64,000 bases of DNA, from positions 16,164,436-16,228,435 of the forward strand of contig CM034410.1 in the NCBI GenBank assembly GCA_019925095.2, read 5' to 3'. This document shows, piece after piece, positions 31,795-41,732 of the stretch. The stretch comes from Dendrolimus kikuchii. Lineage: Eukaryota > Arthropoda > Insecta > Lepidoptera > Lasiocampidae. A program made the translations under genes and the position numbers. Within the stretch, counting starts at the first letter, position 1; each line of letters starts with the position of its first letter. The notes beneath the pieces were generated by a model that saw only the letters and a list, made by a program, of their open reading frames with translations, was not told where the DNA came from and searched no databases.

Positions 31795-31911
31795 TCACGC
31801 TAAGACCAATAGGAGCGGAGTACCAATGAAGAATGTTTCAAAATCGGGGAGATTTTTAACTTACTTTTTTTTAAACTATTCCACGCGGATAACATCGCGG
31901 GCAGAAGCTAG
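31628..31911 (+). mobile_element. Non-autonomous Helitron-like element with internal (AT)n
   Basis: A|TCTGTAAATATATAAAGCTG to gggcagaagCTAG|T. The interior matches 16734-16976 and 34200-34403. An expanded (AT)n run at about 31752-31792 sits where relatives have a short tatatatc. Confidence 0.8.
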
Positions 31912-32242
31912 TTATTAAATGTAAATTATTATATCTCATTCTCTCGGAAGTTTAGTTCTATAGATTTATGTGATTATTTAGTGTTGCTCTGCTCTTCTTA
32001 GTGTTACTTTTTTCGATTCATCGAATTTCAAATCACAACGATAAAGAAGTTTCACTTATAACATAGTTGTTGTATAAAACAAAGTTCTTTTCTGGATCTG
32101 TCTTGTTCTCATCATCAATTAGATCATTTTCAAGGAAGATTTATATATAGTACACTAACTATGGCACGCGAATTCGCTCGCGATATATATACATCTAATT
32201 AAGTTTTTAAGTATAATACATTCATGCTGTTGTATCATGTGT
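31912..32242. other. No recognisable gene
   Basis: AT-rich spacer; nothing assigned. Confidence 0.35.
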
Positions 32243-32652
32243 ACACATACTGAAACCAACGCGCACTACCACCGCATTGCATTACACGCACACTTCACAA
32301 ACAAACCAAGACATACAAAGAGCCTAAAAATTAATAACCCAGGCACAGAAAAGAAAAAACAACACACATGGCACTAGATAGGACAATATATAGTATAGAT
32401 ATAAGGCCCACACTGCACATGCACTTCCTCACAATACCAGCATGTAACAGATACACTCTACATTAGTATAAGTTTAGTATTAAAACTAGAATAAATTAAT
32501 ATAATAAGTTATTCGTAAGATACATGCACCTCAACACAGAAATCAATAAATTAATGTCACACACAAGAACCAAAATAACTAATAAGCGTATTAAATTCAA
32601 AAAAATACATCTAGAAATTAAGTTGTAAAAAGGGTACGGAACTCGAGTCTGT
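32243..32652 (+). mobile_element. LINE-G 3' UTR copy
   Basis: Close match to 54483-54910 (acacatactcaaaccaacgcg through gggtacggaactcgagtc). It lacks the coding end and the A tail of that copy. Confidence 0.75.
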
Positions 32653-32989
32653 GTATCTATGAATTCACGAAGGTGCTAAAAGATTTTTTTTAATTTGATC
32701 AAATTCGAAGTTGTGTCACTGATTTACCCACGCTGTGACATTACGCACTATGACACATCGTAAATAGCACGTAGATGGGTGTCACGAATTCGCTGACTCG
32801 CTTTTTGACTACTTCTGTCTTAACTGGCGCTCGTGATACAATTTGTCACTTTCAGCTGCTCATAGCTGCTACTAAATGTTACCTTGCAAGACAAGGACTC
32901 TTAATTAATTTATGACAGGAACCTAACAATTAATATTTGCTGTCATTCTTTATTATCAAAAGGATAACGGTCTAATGCTCACCAAATAT
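32653..32989. other. No recognisable gene
   Basis: Low-copy-looking AT-rich sequence, no coding domain. Confidence 0.35.
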
Positions 32990-33426
32990 ACATACATACA
33001 TAACTTCACGCCAGTTCCCTTGCGGGGTAGGCACGACCAAAAGAGCGCCATTCAGGCTTATTCTTACACACCTCACTTGCTTCTTTGACATTCATAACTC
33101 TTATCATGCAAGCTCGTCTGTTCTTAAGGCTCCTGACATCATCTTCTGCTAGTACACGATCATTTTGATCATGGAAGGTGTGTCGTGGCCTTCCACGACT
33201 TCTACATCCATCCACTTTTGCATTGTATATCTGTTTAGTCATTCTATCATCATGCATTCTTTCTACATGTTCGAACACTCTCTTTCTTACTTCGGTATTA
33301 CGAACGCGGTCCGCGAGCGTCACTCCGCAGATTTTGCGCAGTGCTCGCATCTCGACCGCGTTTACGCTACTTTCATGCTCTCTCTTCCATACCCAACTCT
33401 CGCTTCTATACATGAGCGTAGGTACG
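32990..33426 (-). pseudogene. RTE-B LINE, ORF2 C-terminal copy
   Basis: Reverse strand reads RSESWVWKREHESSVNAVEM, LRKICGVTLADRVRNTEVRK, MHDDRMTKQIYNAKVDGC and WRSFGRAYPARELA-stop with (ATGT)n tail. About 50 bases (GLKESVGVKVRKGMLRWFG in other copies) are missing. At its 5' side it joins unrelated coding-like DNA at 33427. Confidence 0.8.
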
Positions 33427-33429
33427 ACA

Positions 33430-33723
33430 GGAATGTACCGTCTATTTGCAGCATTAGGTTCAAGATCGACACAAAAGCAAATTGCCGGCGTCGAAGCGTT
33501 TGACACTTCTGAATATTCATTGACACGGCATGCCGCTTTGACTGTGCTGAATCAATTTGAACTTCAAAGCGTATTCTACAATAATCCTTCCAGCCAGTAT
33601 TGGCTTGACGAAATAGTCGTCGGCAATGAATCAAATTATACTTCTACGACAATCCACCCTTATCTATCTACAATCTATACTATCTATACTAATATTATAA
33701 AGCGAACCGCTGGTCCGATTTGA
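33430..33723 (+). other. Unexplained open frame beside RTE-B copy
   Basis: The plus frame has no stop from the junction to 33723: GMYRLFAALGSRSTQKQ, VEAFDTSEYSLTRHAALTVL, ELQSVFYNNPSSQYWLDEIV, then a low-complexity stretch entering Helitron-like DNA. Composition to about 33660 is balanced and protein-like, unlike its AT-rich surroundings. No start, splice site or family is recognised. It could be an exon fragment or captured coding sequence. Confidence 0.35.
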
Positions 33724-34190
33724 AAAATTCTTTCAGTGAATGAATAGTACATTTATCGAGGAAGGCTATATGCTATATTATATATAAAAAAATTAAGGAT
33801 GCTTACTAAAAGTCCAATAATGTAACCTAAGGTGTAAAAAAATTAGCCGAAAAAATCCTTACACGGCGTGCGCTGCGAAAACTATTGATTATAGAACAAA
33901 AAAATGTACTACCACTTTGCAGAACATATAATTGTCTACAAAAAATATCGCTTAACCATATGTCTAACTATTGTAGTTATCTCACGATAAGTGTTTTCTT
34001 TTATTTTTTTAAATAATTAAAATGCCGTCGCTTCAAAAGCTCTTTATTTTGTACCTTGGTATTAATCCTTATCAAAATAAATTACTCCATATTCAAGACG
34101 AATTCAATACCTTACTAGAACTTTTTGAATTATTCAATTCGGACGTTTCATTTAAAAGATATCGCGATATTTAAAATGTAAGTATTAGTG
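33670..34190 (+). mobile_element. Helitron-like fragment, extended version
   Basis: Head ctatactaatattataaagcg, then tggtccgatttgaaaaattctttcagtg as in other copies, followed by about 400 bases not present in the short copies. No clear CTAG end. Confidence 0.45.
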
Positions 34191-34199
34191 TTGTATCCA

Positions 34200-34403
34200 A
34201 AAATACTAATATTGTTTGATTGAACGCGCTAATCTCAGGAACTACTGGTCTGATTTGAAAAATTCTTTCAGTGTTGGATAGCCCATTTATCGAGGAAAGC
34301 TATAGGCTATATATCATCACGCTAAGACCAATAGGAGCGGAGCACCAAAATCGGAGGGTTTTGAAAGCAAATTCCACGCGGACGACTTCGCGGGCACAGT
34401 TAG
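34200..34403 (+). mobile_element. Non-autonomous Helitron-like element
   Basis: gattgaacgcgctaatctcagg through cgcgggcacag; the terminal CTAG is mutated to TTAG. Partner copies at 16734 and 31628. Confidence 0.7.
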
Positions 34404-34621
34404 TATTATATCATTCTAAACATGCCATGTCTGTACATTGAAGCTATTAAAAAAACAACTGGAATAGACTATGTTAACGATTGAGAACACGATACAATTT
34501 TTTTTCAATTTCTGTTTGAGATGTGGTTTTCGCTGATCGATAGCAAATTCTTAGACTTAAAATCTGCACTTCTTTTTATCCCGGGAATCTTGCGGAACTT
34601 ACTCTGGGAATGATTTAAAAC

Positions 34622-34842
34622 TTTATCCGTGCAGGAACGGAGAAAGAATACAATTTCCTGCGTTGGGGCGGCCTGTCGTAAGAAGCGTCTTAACAACCCA
34701 CAGCCAGGTGGTAGGGCATTTGCCCGACTGGATGGCTACCACCCCTGGTCTAAAGTATGTCGCCATAACAACCTTGAGTTGTGTTCCGACATTAGTGACC
34801 AGGTCCCGGCCTCCCTTATGAGAGCAGCAGCGCATTTGTAGC
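34622..34842 (+). repeat. SINE-A copy lacking its 3' tail
   Basis: Starts ttatccgtgcaggaacgg (intact 5' end) but stops after gcagcgcatttgtagc, without the last about 100 bases or poly(A). Confidence 0.83.
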
Positions 34843-34992
34843 GACTTTCAAAAATCCCCCCTCATGTACTCATTTCTCACCTTATCCATTCTTGTACACA
34901 TCTATCGCAACATTCTCATCTCAGCTGAGTGGAGAAGTTTGTGGTCTATCATTTTAGTGACATACAACTATTAGTAACTTATAGGAATATAT

Positions 34993-35437
34993 TGTTACGA
35001 GTTGCAGGACTCGAAATTAAAATGCCGTTGGAATTACTATAGAATTGATTAGAACTATACAAACACGTATAATACAGCTACAAATATAACTGTACACAAC
35101 CAGTCCAATCGTAATGCACGATTCAATCACACGCGCAGTCTGTCACTAACGTCTTGCTTCGCTTGTGGCTATCGCTAGACTGCCGATTTCTCCATTGGGG
35201 CATTGCTTTATACTGCACAAATACAATATATCTCTCGCCCGCGTGGAATGAATTTCTTAGAATCCCACCTAGCTAATAACTACCATAAAAGATTACAATA
35301 CACAATGGGCTGTTTTTCTAGTTACACATTTTAAACACAAAGTAAACAAAAGAAGTCTAAATGCCAAAAAGGTAATAAAATGTGTTTCTATAGACGCAGG
35401 TATGAATTTGTCTTTTGTCGGCATTCAGGTCGTAATA
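34993..35437 (-). repeat. Solo LTR, family B, with ATAT target duplication
   Basis: TGTTACGAGTTGC through caggtcgtaata (terminal CA mutated to TA). ATAT on both sides (34989-34992, 35438-35441). Confidence 0.83.
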
Positions 35438-35441
35438 ATAT

Positions 35442-36140
35442 GAACGGAAGCACATGAAAATTTTAAAGAGATCCATTTTTACCAAAATGATTTCAGGATC
35501 CTAATATACATGAAAAGCACTGCAAATCCCTGAGCAATAAATACCAGTGAAAATGGGCGTATAAATAAAAAGAAGCAAACAAAAGCTTCGGAGTAATTGC
35601 CTGAGTACTATACTTTTGAAGCGCAAAGGTGTTTAAGGGGATGTAAAGGGCGTTACCCGCGGGATTATCTGGGATTTATCCCGCGGCCGACTTGTGAGGG
35701 ATTTCCGAGGATTTGATTCTGGGTCGACATGTCCCTTTAATACAATATGTATATTTCCATAAGCGAGGTGCCATTAAATGTTTGCCCGAATAACTTTTAG
35801 GTCAAAAGGATATGGGAGTTTTGACTGGGACTTTATGGGACTTTTCCAATTCTGCTATATCAATATCCTGACATTGCGAAGATATTTAAAGTACGATTGC
35901 ATTACGATAGTGTCAATAGTGTAAAGTTGCACCCGTGACTGAAAAATTGAGATGAAGAAGATTAAGGTGATACGGGCATGTAATGAGGACTGACGAAAAT
36001 AATGTTGAAACTGCAAGATTGATAGGAACAAATTTAATGTAAAGGTAGTCCAAAAAAGAGATAGCTTGTGTGAAGGATGATATGATGATTTGTGGTGTGA
36101 CAAAGGATATATGCCAGAATAGAGGAGTGTGGAAAGAAAA
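35442..36140. other. No recognisable gene
   Basis: Contains a hairpin ccgcgggat/atcccgcgg near 35658-35687. A 152-codon reverse frame over 35913-36371 is the antisense of an RTE-B copy plus spacer and is not a gene. Confidence 0.35.
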
Positions 36141-36186
36141 GACATATTCTGCCGTCACCAAAAAATTGGTGACGGCAGAATATGTC
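36141..36186. repeat. Perfect 21-bp hairpin with AAAA loop
   Basis: gacatattctgccgtcacc-aa is followed by AAAA and its exact reverse complement (36166-36186). It sits directly at the 5' end of the RTE-B copy. Confidence 0.9.
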
Positions 36187-36548
36187 GTCGTAATACCGAA
36201 GTAAGAAAGAGAGTTGGTCTGAAAGAGAGTGTCGGGGTGAAGATAAGGAAAGGAATGCTCCGGTGGTTCGGGCATGTGGAAAGAATGCATGATGAAAGAA
36301 TGACTAAACAGATATACAATGCAAAAGTGGATGGATGCAGAAGTCGTGGAAGGCCACGACACACCTTCCATGATTAAATTGATCGTGTACTAGCAGAAGG
36401 TGATGTCAGGAGCCTTAAGAACAGACGAGCTTGCATGACAAGAGTTATGAATGTCAAAGAGGCAAGTGAGGTGTGTAAGAATAAGCCTAAATGGCACTCT
36501 GTTGTTCGTGCCTACCCCGCAAGGGAACTGGCAAGAAGTTATGTATGT
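36187..36548 (+). pseudogene. RTE-B LINE, ORF2 C-terminal copy
   Basis: Plus frame reads TEVRKRVGLKESVGVKIRKG, MLRWFGHVERMHDERMTKQI and DGCRSRGRPRHTFHD, then TAA (36375-36377) where other copies have CAA. It ends atgtatgta. 5'-truncated at taataccgaag. Confidence 0.82.
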
Positions 36549-36933
36549 AACCTCTTTAAGTCGAACTTGAAGGAAGACGCCAAAAACTTCGAGTTATAGA
36601 GTTTTCGACTTACGGAGGATTTCGATTTAAGCAAATTTCGTAAGGGAACATTCGACTTGTAGAAGTTGAGATTTATTCAAATAACCGAGTTGTATAGGTT
36701 GTAAAATCAAATATTGCTATGTTCGAGATACAGAGGTCCAAATTATTTTTTCGAGTCATAGAGGGAAAATAAGTACAGAATTTGCTTATAGGGAGTCACT
36801 AATTATTTCGACTTATAGAGGGTACAGATTTCGAGCAACGGAGGTTGGGGTTGAAGGGAAGGGAACACAATTTTTTTTTCGAGTTTGGAAGGTTTTGGAT
36901 ATATCGAGGTTCGACTTAGAGAGGTTCTACTGT
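36549..36933. mobile_element. Non-autonomous DNA transposon with pogo-like ends
   Basis: Left cctctttaagtcgaac and right gttcgacttagagagg are inverted; the extreme right end continues ttctactgtag, resembling pogo/Tigger-type CAGTAGAACC ends. Interior has many 'cgacttatagagg'-like words. The left outermost bases are lost at the RTE-B junction. Confidence 0.5.
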
Positions 36934-37119
36934 AGTATTATTTTTATTACCTTTAGCAGAAATGGCGTTAGCAGAAATGGATATTGAAAAGCTATCTAAA
37001 TTTTCAAACGTCTATTTCGCGAGTTCGCTTATAAATTCCATAGATACGCCATTGGAATTGACAGAATTCCGAAATCAGGTAAACCTACGATTGAGATGAT
37101 ACTCTTCGGTGATTTTGAC

Positions 37120-37378
37120 GAGGTAGTAATAGCAGAATTGGGCCCGGACTCATCTGCTCCATCAGCCTTCGGTCCTGTGGCAGACATGACTGACCCACTG
37201 CCACATCAATTTGCTAATTTTGCGACCTATGTTGGTTACCTTGGTTCTCTTACGGATATCCTTATTTCTAATTATATCCATAAGAGAAACACCCAACACA
37301 GCTCGCTCCATAGCCAAGGATTAAGAACCAATCCTATCGTCAGTGTCCACTTTTCAACGCCGTAGCTGAGGACGGCGA
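37120..37378 (-). pseudogene. RTE-clade LINE fragment (same family as 10095-10530)
   Basis: The reverse strand matches the 10.1-kb copy: tgctgggtgtttctcttatgg-like, then gtaagagaaccaaggtaacc and gtggcagtgggtca. It carries stops and frame changes. Confidence 0.7.
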
Positions 37379-37423
37379 CCAAATATAAATATTTTTAAAA
37401 TAACCTACAGCACACACACATAC

Positions 37424-37466
37424 ACAGAAAGAAAGAAAGAAGAAAGAAATAAAGAAAGAAAAAGAT
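37424..37466. repeat. (GAAA)n-rich low-complexity
   Basis: Imperfect gaaagaaagaaag run. Confidence 0.7.
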
Positions 37467-37631
37467 TTTATTTAGAACAAAAACTAAGTTAATATAAATA
37501 GAAATAGAAAGACAATAGAAACAAAATAAGTCCTAAATTGGACCCAGTCTCAACATAATGCTAGCCAACAAGGACTAGCGCTGTTCTTCCATATGGGATC
37601 ATAAAGTGAAGTCACGGTGGACAATACAACA

Positions 37632-37771
<140 letters not shown>

Positions 37772-37784
37772 TTTAAAAATTAAA

Positions 37785-37960
37785 TTCTACCGGTTCTAAT
37801 TGCGAATCTAAATCATCCGGGTACCCACTCAAACACACAAAAACAAAATCACCAAAATCGCTCCAGGATTCCAGAACCCGATTCAGCGCCATCTACTGGT
37901 TCTAATTGTGAATCTAAACAATCCGGGAACCCAGTCATCCCTACTCCGTGATGTTTGCTA
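37785..37960 (-). repeat. Helitron-family tandem unit, reversed, about 1.5 units
   Basis: Reverse complement contains ggttctaattgcgaatc, aaatcgctccaggatt and cgccatctactgg, corresponding to the 115-bp unit at 39862. Flanked on one side by the long (AT)n. Confidence 0.65.
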
Positions 37961-38403
37961 GATGAGAGGTGACAACGGTAGACATCTAGGGGGGCTAACT
38001 GATCGATTTATAGTTAAAATAAAAAAAACGCGATGGAAAAATAGGGGTTGATAGTAGAGAGTTGGAAAATTAAGAGTAGGTAATATAAAAAAATAATATT
38101 CTAAGTCATGACAAAATAAGATTAAAAATCTTGCCAAAAAAATTGAAGTTTATAATTAACAAATAAAAAATAGAGATTGATCGTAGAGGAGTGAAAATTT
38201 AGGGTTGTATGTATTTTTTAATGCTGTATCCTAAAAAAATAAATCTAAAAAGAAAATTTGGGGTGGACTACCCTTAACATTTAGGGCGATGAAAAATAGA
38301 TGTTTTCCGATTCTCAGACCTACCCAATATGCACAAAAAATTTCATGAGAATCGGTCAAGCACAAGTCAAGTGTCAAGAGACAAGAGAATTTTATATATA
38401 TTT
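37961..38403. other. No recognisable gene
   Basis: AT-rich; the words aataggggttgatag and aatagagattgatcg suggest an old two-copy duplication. No coding. Confidence 0.35.
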
Positions 38404-38515
38404 TATATCTATTAATATCATAAATACGAAAGTAACTCTGTCTGTCTGCCTGTGTCTGTTACGCTTTTACGAAAAAACTATTGGATCGATTTGCCTTTAT
38501 CAACCTGTACTTTGA
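38404..38515 (+). repeat. Transposon-like head fragment
   Basis: attaatatcataaatacgaaagtaac with ctgtctgtctgcc, shared with the 12622 element. Confidence 0.45.
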
Positions 38516-39039
38516 TTTCGAAACTATTAGGTATTTACTTCATTGTCATATTTTCTTAATTAATACAAAGGTTAAAACTTACAAGTTTAATAGCTTACTA
38601 AATAGTACGGTCACGATCTGAACTTAAACGAAGTTATTATTAAGTTGAAGTTAATACAATTAAGTTTCTCGTAACTTACCAAGTTGGCAACAATGTAAGC
38701 AATGTATTTGTATTGCGAGTATATTTGTACCGAAACAATCCAGCTTTTGGTGACAGGAATATTAAGTTTTTAGTTTATTTTTGAAATTTGTTGTACTTGT
38801 CTCATAATAAAATTAATACAACAAGAACTATTAAGCTGAATTTCACTTATAAAATACGAAGGTTTAGACACATAATACTACATAAATCTGCCTGTACATT
38901 TAAGTCTTTTATCAAAATTTGTGATTTTATTTTTTGTTGCTGGAGGTCAACAGATAGTCCTAATGGAAAGTGGTTAGTAAATTGCCTAAAAACGCGATGT
39001 CATTTATTAGTATAAGTATGTAATATATTTCACCAAGAT
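38516..39039. other. No recognisable gene; degenerate SINE-A tail
   Basis: AT-rich. 38930-38985 (gttgctggaggtcaacagatag..ggaaagtggttag) is an eroded SINE-A 3' end in reverse. Confidence 0.4.
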
Positions 39040-39245
39040 GACGGCCTCTGTGGTTGAGTGGGATAAGCCTTTGCCGGCCTACCTCACTGCAACGTAGAGG
39101 CTCCGGGTTCGATTCCTGGTATAGTAAATTTCGGAAACGTATTTTCTCCGTTATTTACTATGGTCTAGGTGTCTGGGATCGGCCCCAGAGTAGTCCGTTG
39201 TATATTACCCATAACACAAGCGTAACTTGCTTGTGTGTTTGTATG
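39040..39245 (+). repeat. SINE-C, tRNA-derived
   Basis: gacggcctctgtggttgagtgg (A-box-like) and gggttcgattcctgg (B box), body to about 39245, missing aatttggggatatac. Confidence 0.75.
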
Positions 39246-39317
39246 CTGATTATTATTATATAAACTAGCTCTGCGTCATGTTTCATGTATATCCGTTCAG
39301 TAATCTTCACGTGATTT

Positions 39318-39628
39318 TTTTTATTGCAGGAGATCAGCAGACAGGCAAACGGCCCACTTGATGGAAAGCGATTACCATCGCCTATGGGCATTCGCAACTC
39401 CAAAGTTGCTACAAATGCGCTAGTGCTCTCTTAAGGGAAACTGGAACTTGGTCACTAATGCCGGAACATAACTCAAGGTTGTTATGGCGACATACTTTAG
39501 ACCAGGGGTGGTAGCCATCCAGTCGGGTAAATGCCCTACCACCTGGCTGTGGGTTGTTAAGTCGCCTCTTACGACAGGCCGTCCGGCAGCTGGAAATTAT
39601 ATTCTTTCTTCGTTCCTGCACGGATAAT
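39318..39628 (-). repeat. SINE-A copy, near full length
   Basis: ttttttattgcaggagatcagcag through cgttcctgcacggat. Confidence 0.87.
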
Positions 39629-39731
39629 GGTGCTCTAACAAACAAACAGACAAAATTTTTAAAAATTGCGTTATCCGAATCTGCTAGTCAATCAATCTTT
39701 ATTACCAAAAACATAGGTACATGAATAGGTA

Positions 39732-40965
39732 TCTATATATATAAAAGAAAGTCGTGTTAGTTACACTATTTATAACTCAAGAACGACTGTACCGATTTGG
39801 CTGAAAATTGGTGGGGAGGTAGCTTAGAACCAGGAGACGGACATAGGATACTTTTTATCCCGGTGGCGCTGAGATCGGGTTCTAGAATCCTCCTAATCTG
39901 GAGCGATTTTGGTGATTTTGTTTTTGTGTGTTTGAGTGGGTTCCCGGATAGTTTAGATTCGCAATTAGAACCAGTAGGTGGCGCTGAGATCGGGTTCTAG
40001 AATCCTCCTAATCTGGAGCGATTTTGGTGATTTTGTTTTTGTGTGTTTGAGTCAGTCCTCGGATGGTTTAACTCCACAATTGGAACCGGTAGGTGGCGCT
40101 GAGATCGGGTTCTAGAATCCTCCTAATCTGGAGCGATTTTGGTGATTTTGTTTTTGTGTGTTTGAGTCAGTCCTCGGATGGTTTAACTCCACAATTGGAA
40201 CCGGTAGGTGGCGCTGAGATCGGGTTCTAGAATCCTCCTAATCTCGAGCGATTTTGGTGATTTTGTTTTTGTGTGTTTGAGTGGGTTCCCGGATAGTTTA
40301 GATTCGCAATTAGAACCGGTAGGTGGCGCTGAGATCGGGTTCTAGAATCCTCCTAATCATCTGGGCCGATTTTGGTGATTTTGTTTTTGTGTGTTTGAGT
40401 GGGTTCCCGGATAGTTTAGATTTACAATTAGAACCGGTAGGTGGCGCTGAGATCGGGTTCTAGAATCCTCCTAATCTGGAGCGATTTTGGTGATTTTGTT
40501 TTTGTGTGTTTGAGTCAGTCCTCGGATGGTTTAACTCCACAATTGGAACCGGTAGGTGGCGCTGAGATCGGGTTCTAGAATCCTCCTAATCTCGAGCGAT
40601 TTTGGTGATTTTGTTTTTGTGTGTTTGAGTGGGTTCCCGGATAGTTTAGATTCGCAATTAGAACCGGTAGGTGGCGCTGAGATCGGGTTCTAGAATCCTC
40701 CTAATCATCTGGACCGATTTTGTTTTTGTGTGTTTGGGTGGGTTCCCGGATAGTTTAGATTTACAATTAGAACCGGTAGGTGGCGCTGAGATCGGTTTCT
40801 ACAATCCTCCTAATCACCTGGACCAATTTTGGTGATTTTGTTTTTGTGTGTTTGAGTGTGTTCCCGGATAGTTTAGATTCGCAATTAGAACCGGCAGGTG
40901 GCGCTGGAATCGGGTGCTAGATTTTTATTTTTTCAGAGCAGGACAACGTCTGTCGGGGCCGCTAG
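39732..40965 (+). mobile_element. Helitron-like element with expanded internal tandem array
   Basis: Starts A|TCTATATATATAAAAG and ends ggggccgCTAG|T. Its first about 130 bases and last about 70 bases match the 327-base element at 44185-44511 closely, but the centre is replaced by nine tandem units (39862-40896). No Rep/helicase coding, so non-autonomous. Confidence 0.85.
39862..40896 (+). repeat. 115-bp tandem array with trimeric higher-order repeat
   Basis: Units start ggtggcgctg at 39862, 39977, 40092, 40207, 40322, 40440, 40555, 40670 and 40779. Two tail types alternate: gtgggttcccggatag (A) and gtcagtcctcggatgg (B). Units 3-5 and 6-8 have the same order: B, A with ctcgagcg, A with catctgg and tttacaatt. 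This marks a three-unit duplication. Confidence 0.93.
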
Positions 40966-41171
40966 TTACGCAATATAAACTTTCCAGTACAATTTGTCAT
41001 TTACATGACGTACAAATACTTACATTCACTAAATGTCTTGAAGCTATAATCCTACACTAATGTTTCCAAATTAATTTCAGTAAATACACATGGCAAAAAA
41101 TAAAAAAGAATTGTTAAAATGATTAAAAACAAGTTAAAGTATTAAATTTAAAACTTTTCGCGTCATCTGCT

Positions 41172-41696
41172 TCACTAAGAAGACTGAAGAATTTCCTACC
41201 TACTGCTACTAAAATTATGCTTGCTCAATCTTTGCTTCTCCTCCTGCTTGATTATGCTGATGCCTGCTATCTAGACATCACCCAAGAACAACTAGATAAG
41301 CTTGAACGCCTTCAAAATGTTTGTATCCGGTTCATATTTGGGTTGCGTAAATATGACCATATCTCCGAATTTCGTAATAAGCTTAAATGATTGCCATTTC
41401 GCCTTCGCCGGAATGTTCACTTACTCTCACTTCTGCACAATATCCTATTCAATCCCTGTACTCCCCTATATTTAAAGGAACTTTTTAGTTTCCTCTATCA
41501 ATCTCATTCCCATAATTTGCGCTCAAATGAAAATCTTCTGCTATCGATACTTAAACACACTTGGTCCTTCGTAGGAAATTCTTTTGCCGTACAAGCTGTT
41601 CGCCTGTGGAACTCCCTCCCCTTGAAAATCAGACAAGCTACATCCATTTCTACATTCAAACACTTGATCACTGACTATTATTTGTCCATGAAATAA
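41172..41696 (+). pseudogene. CR1-type LINE, ORF2 C-terminal end with one nonsense codon
   Basis: One frame encodes KNFLPTATKIMLAQSLLL, LDYADACYLDITQEQLDKLE, RNKLK-stop-LPFRLRRNVHL and FAVQAVRLWNSLPLKIRQ to a terminal TAA at 41694-41696. The region follows the reverse-transcriptase core in CR1/jockey-type ORF2 proteins. Only the TGA at 41388-41390 interrupts it, where relatives I recall have Trp. 5'-truncated. A fragment of the same family is at 17090-17214. Confidence 0.75.
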
Positions 41697-41732
41697 AATT
41701 TGTTGCAGTAAATGATATTGTATTATTGTTCG

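Noticed and set aside
33178..33723. 181-codon plus frame
   Set aside because: Its first half is antisense RTE-B sequence; only the second half (from 33430) is worth attention and is reported separately.
39862..40896. CRISPR-like regular repeats (also 62521-63749)
   Set aside because: The units are contiguous tandem repeats without unique spacers, in a eukaryotic transposon context.
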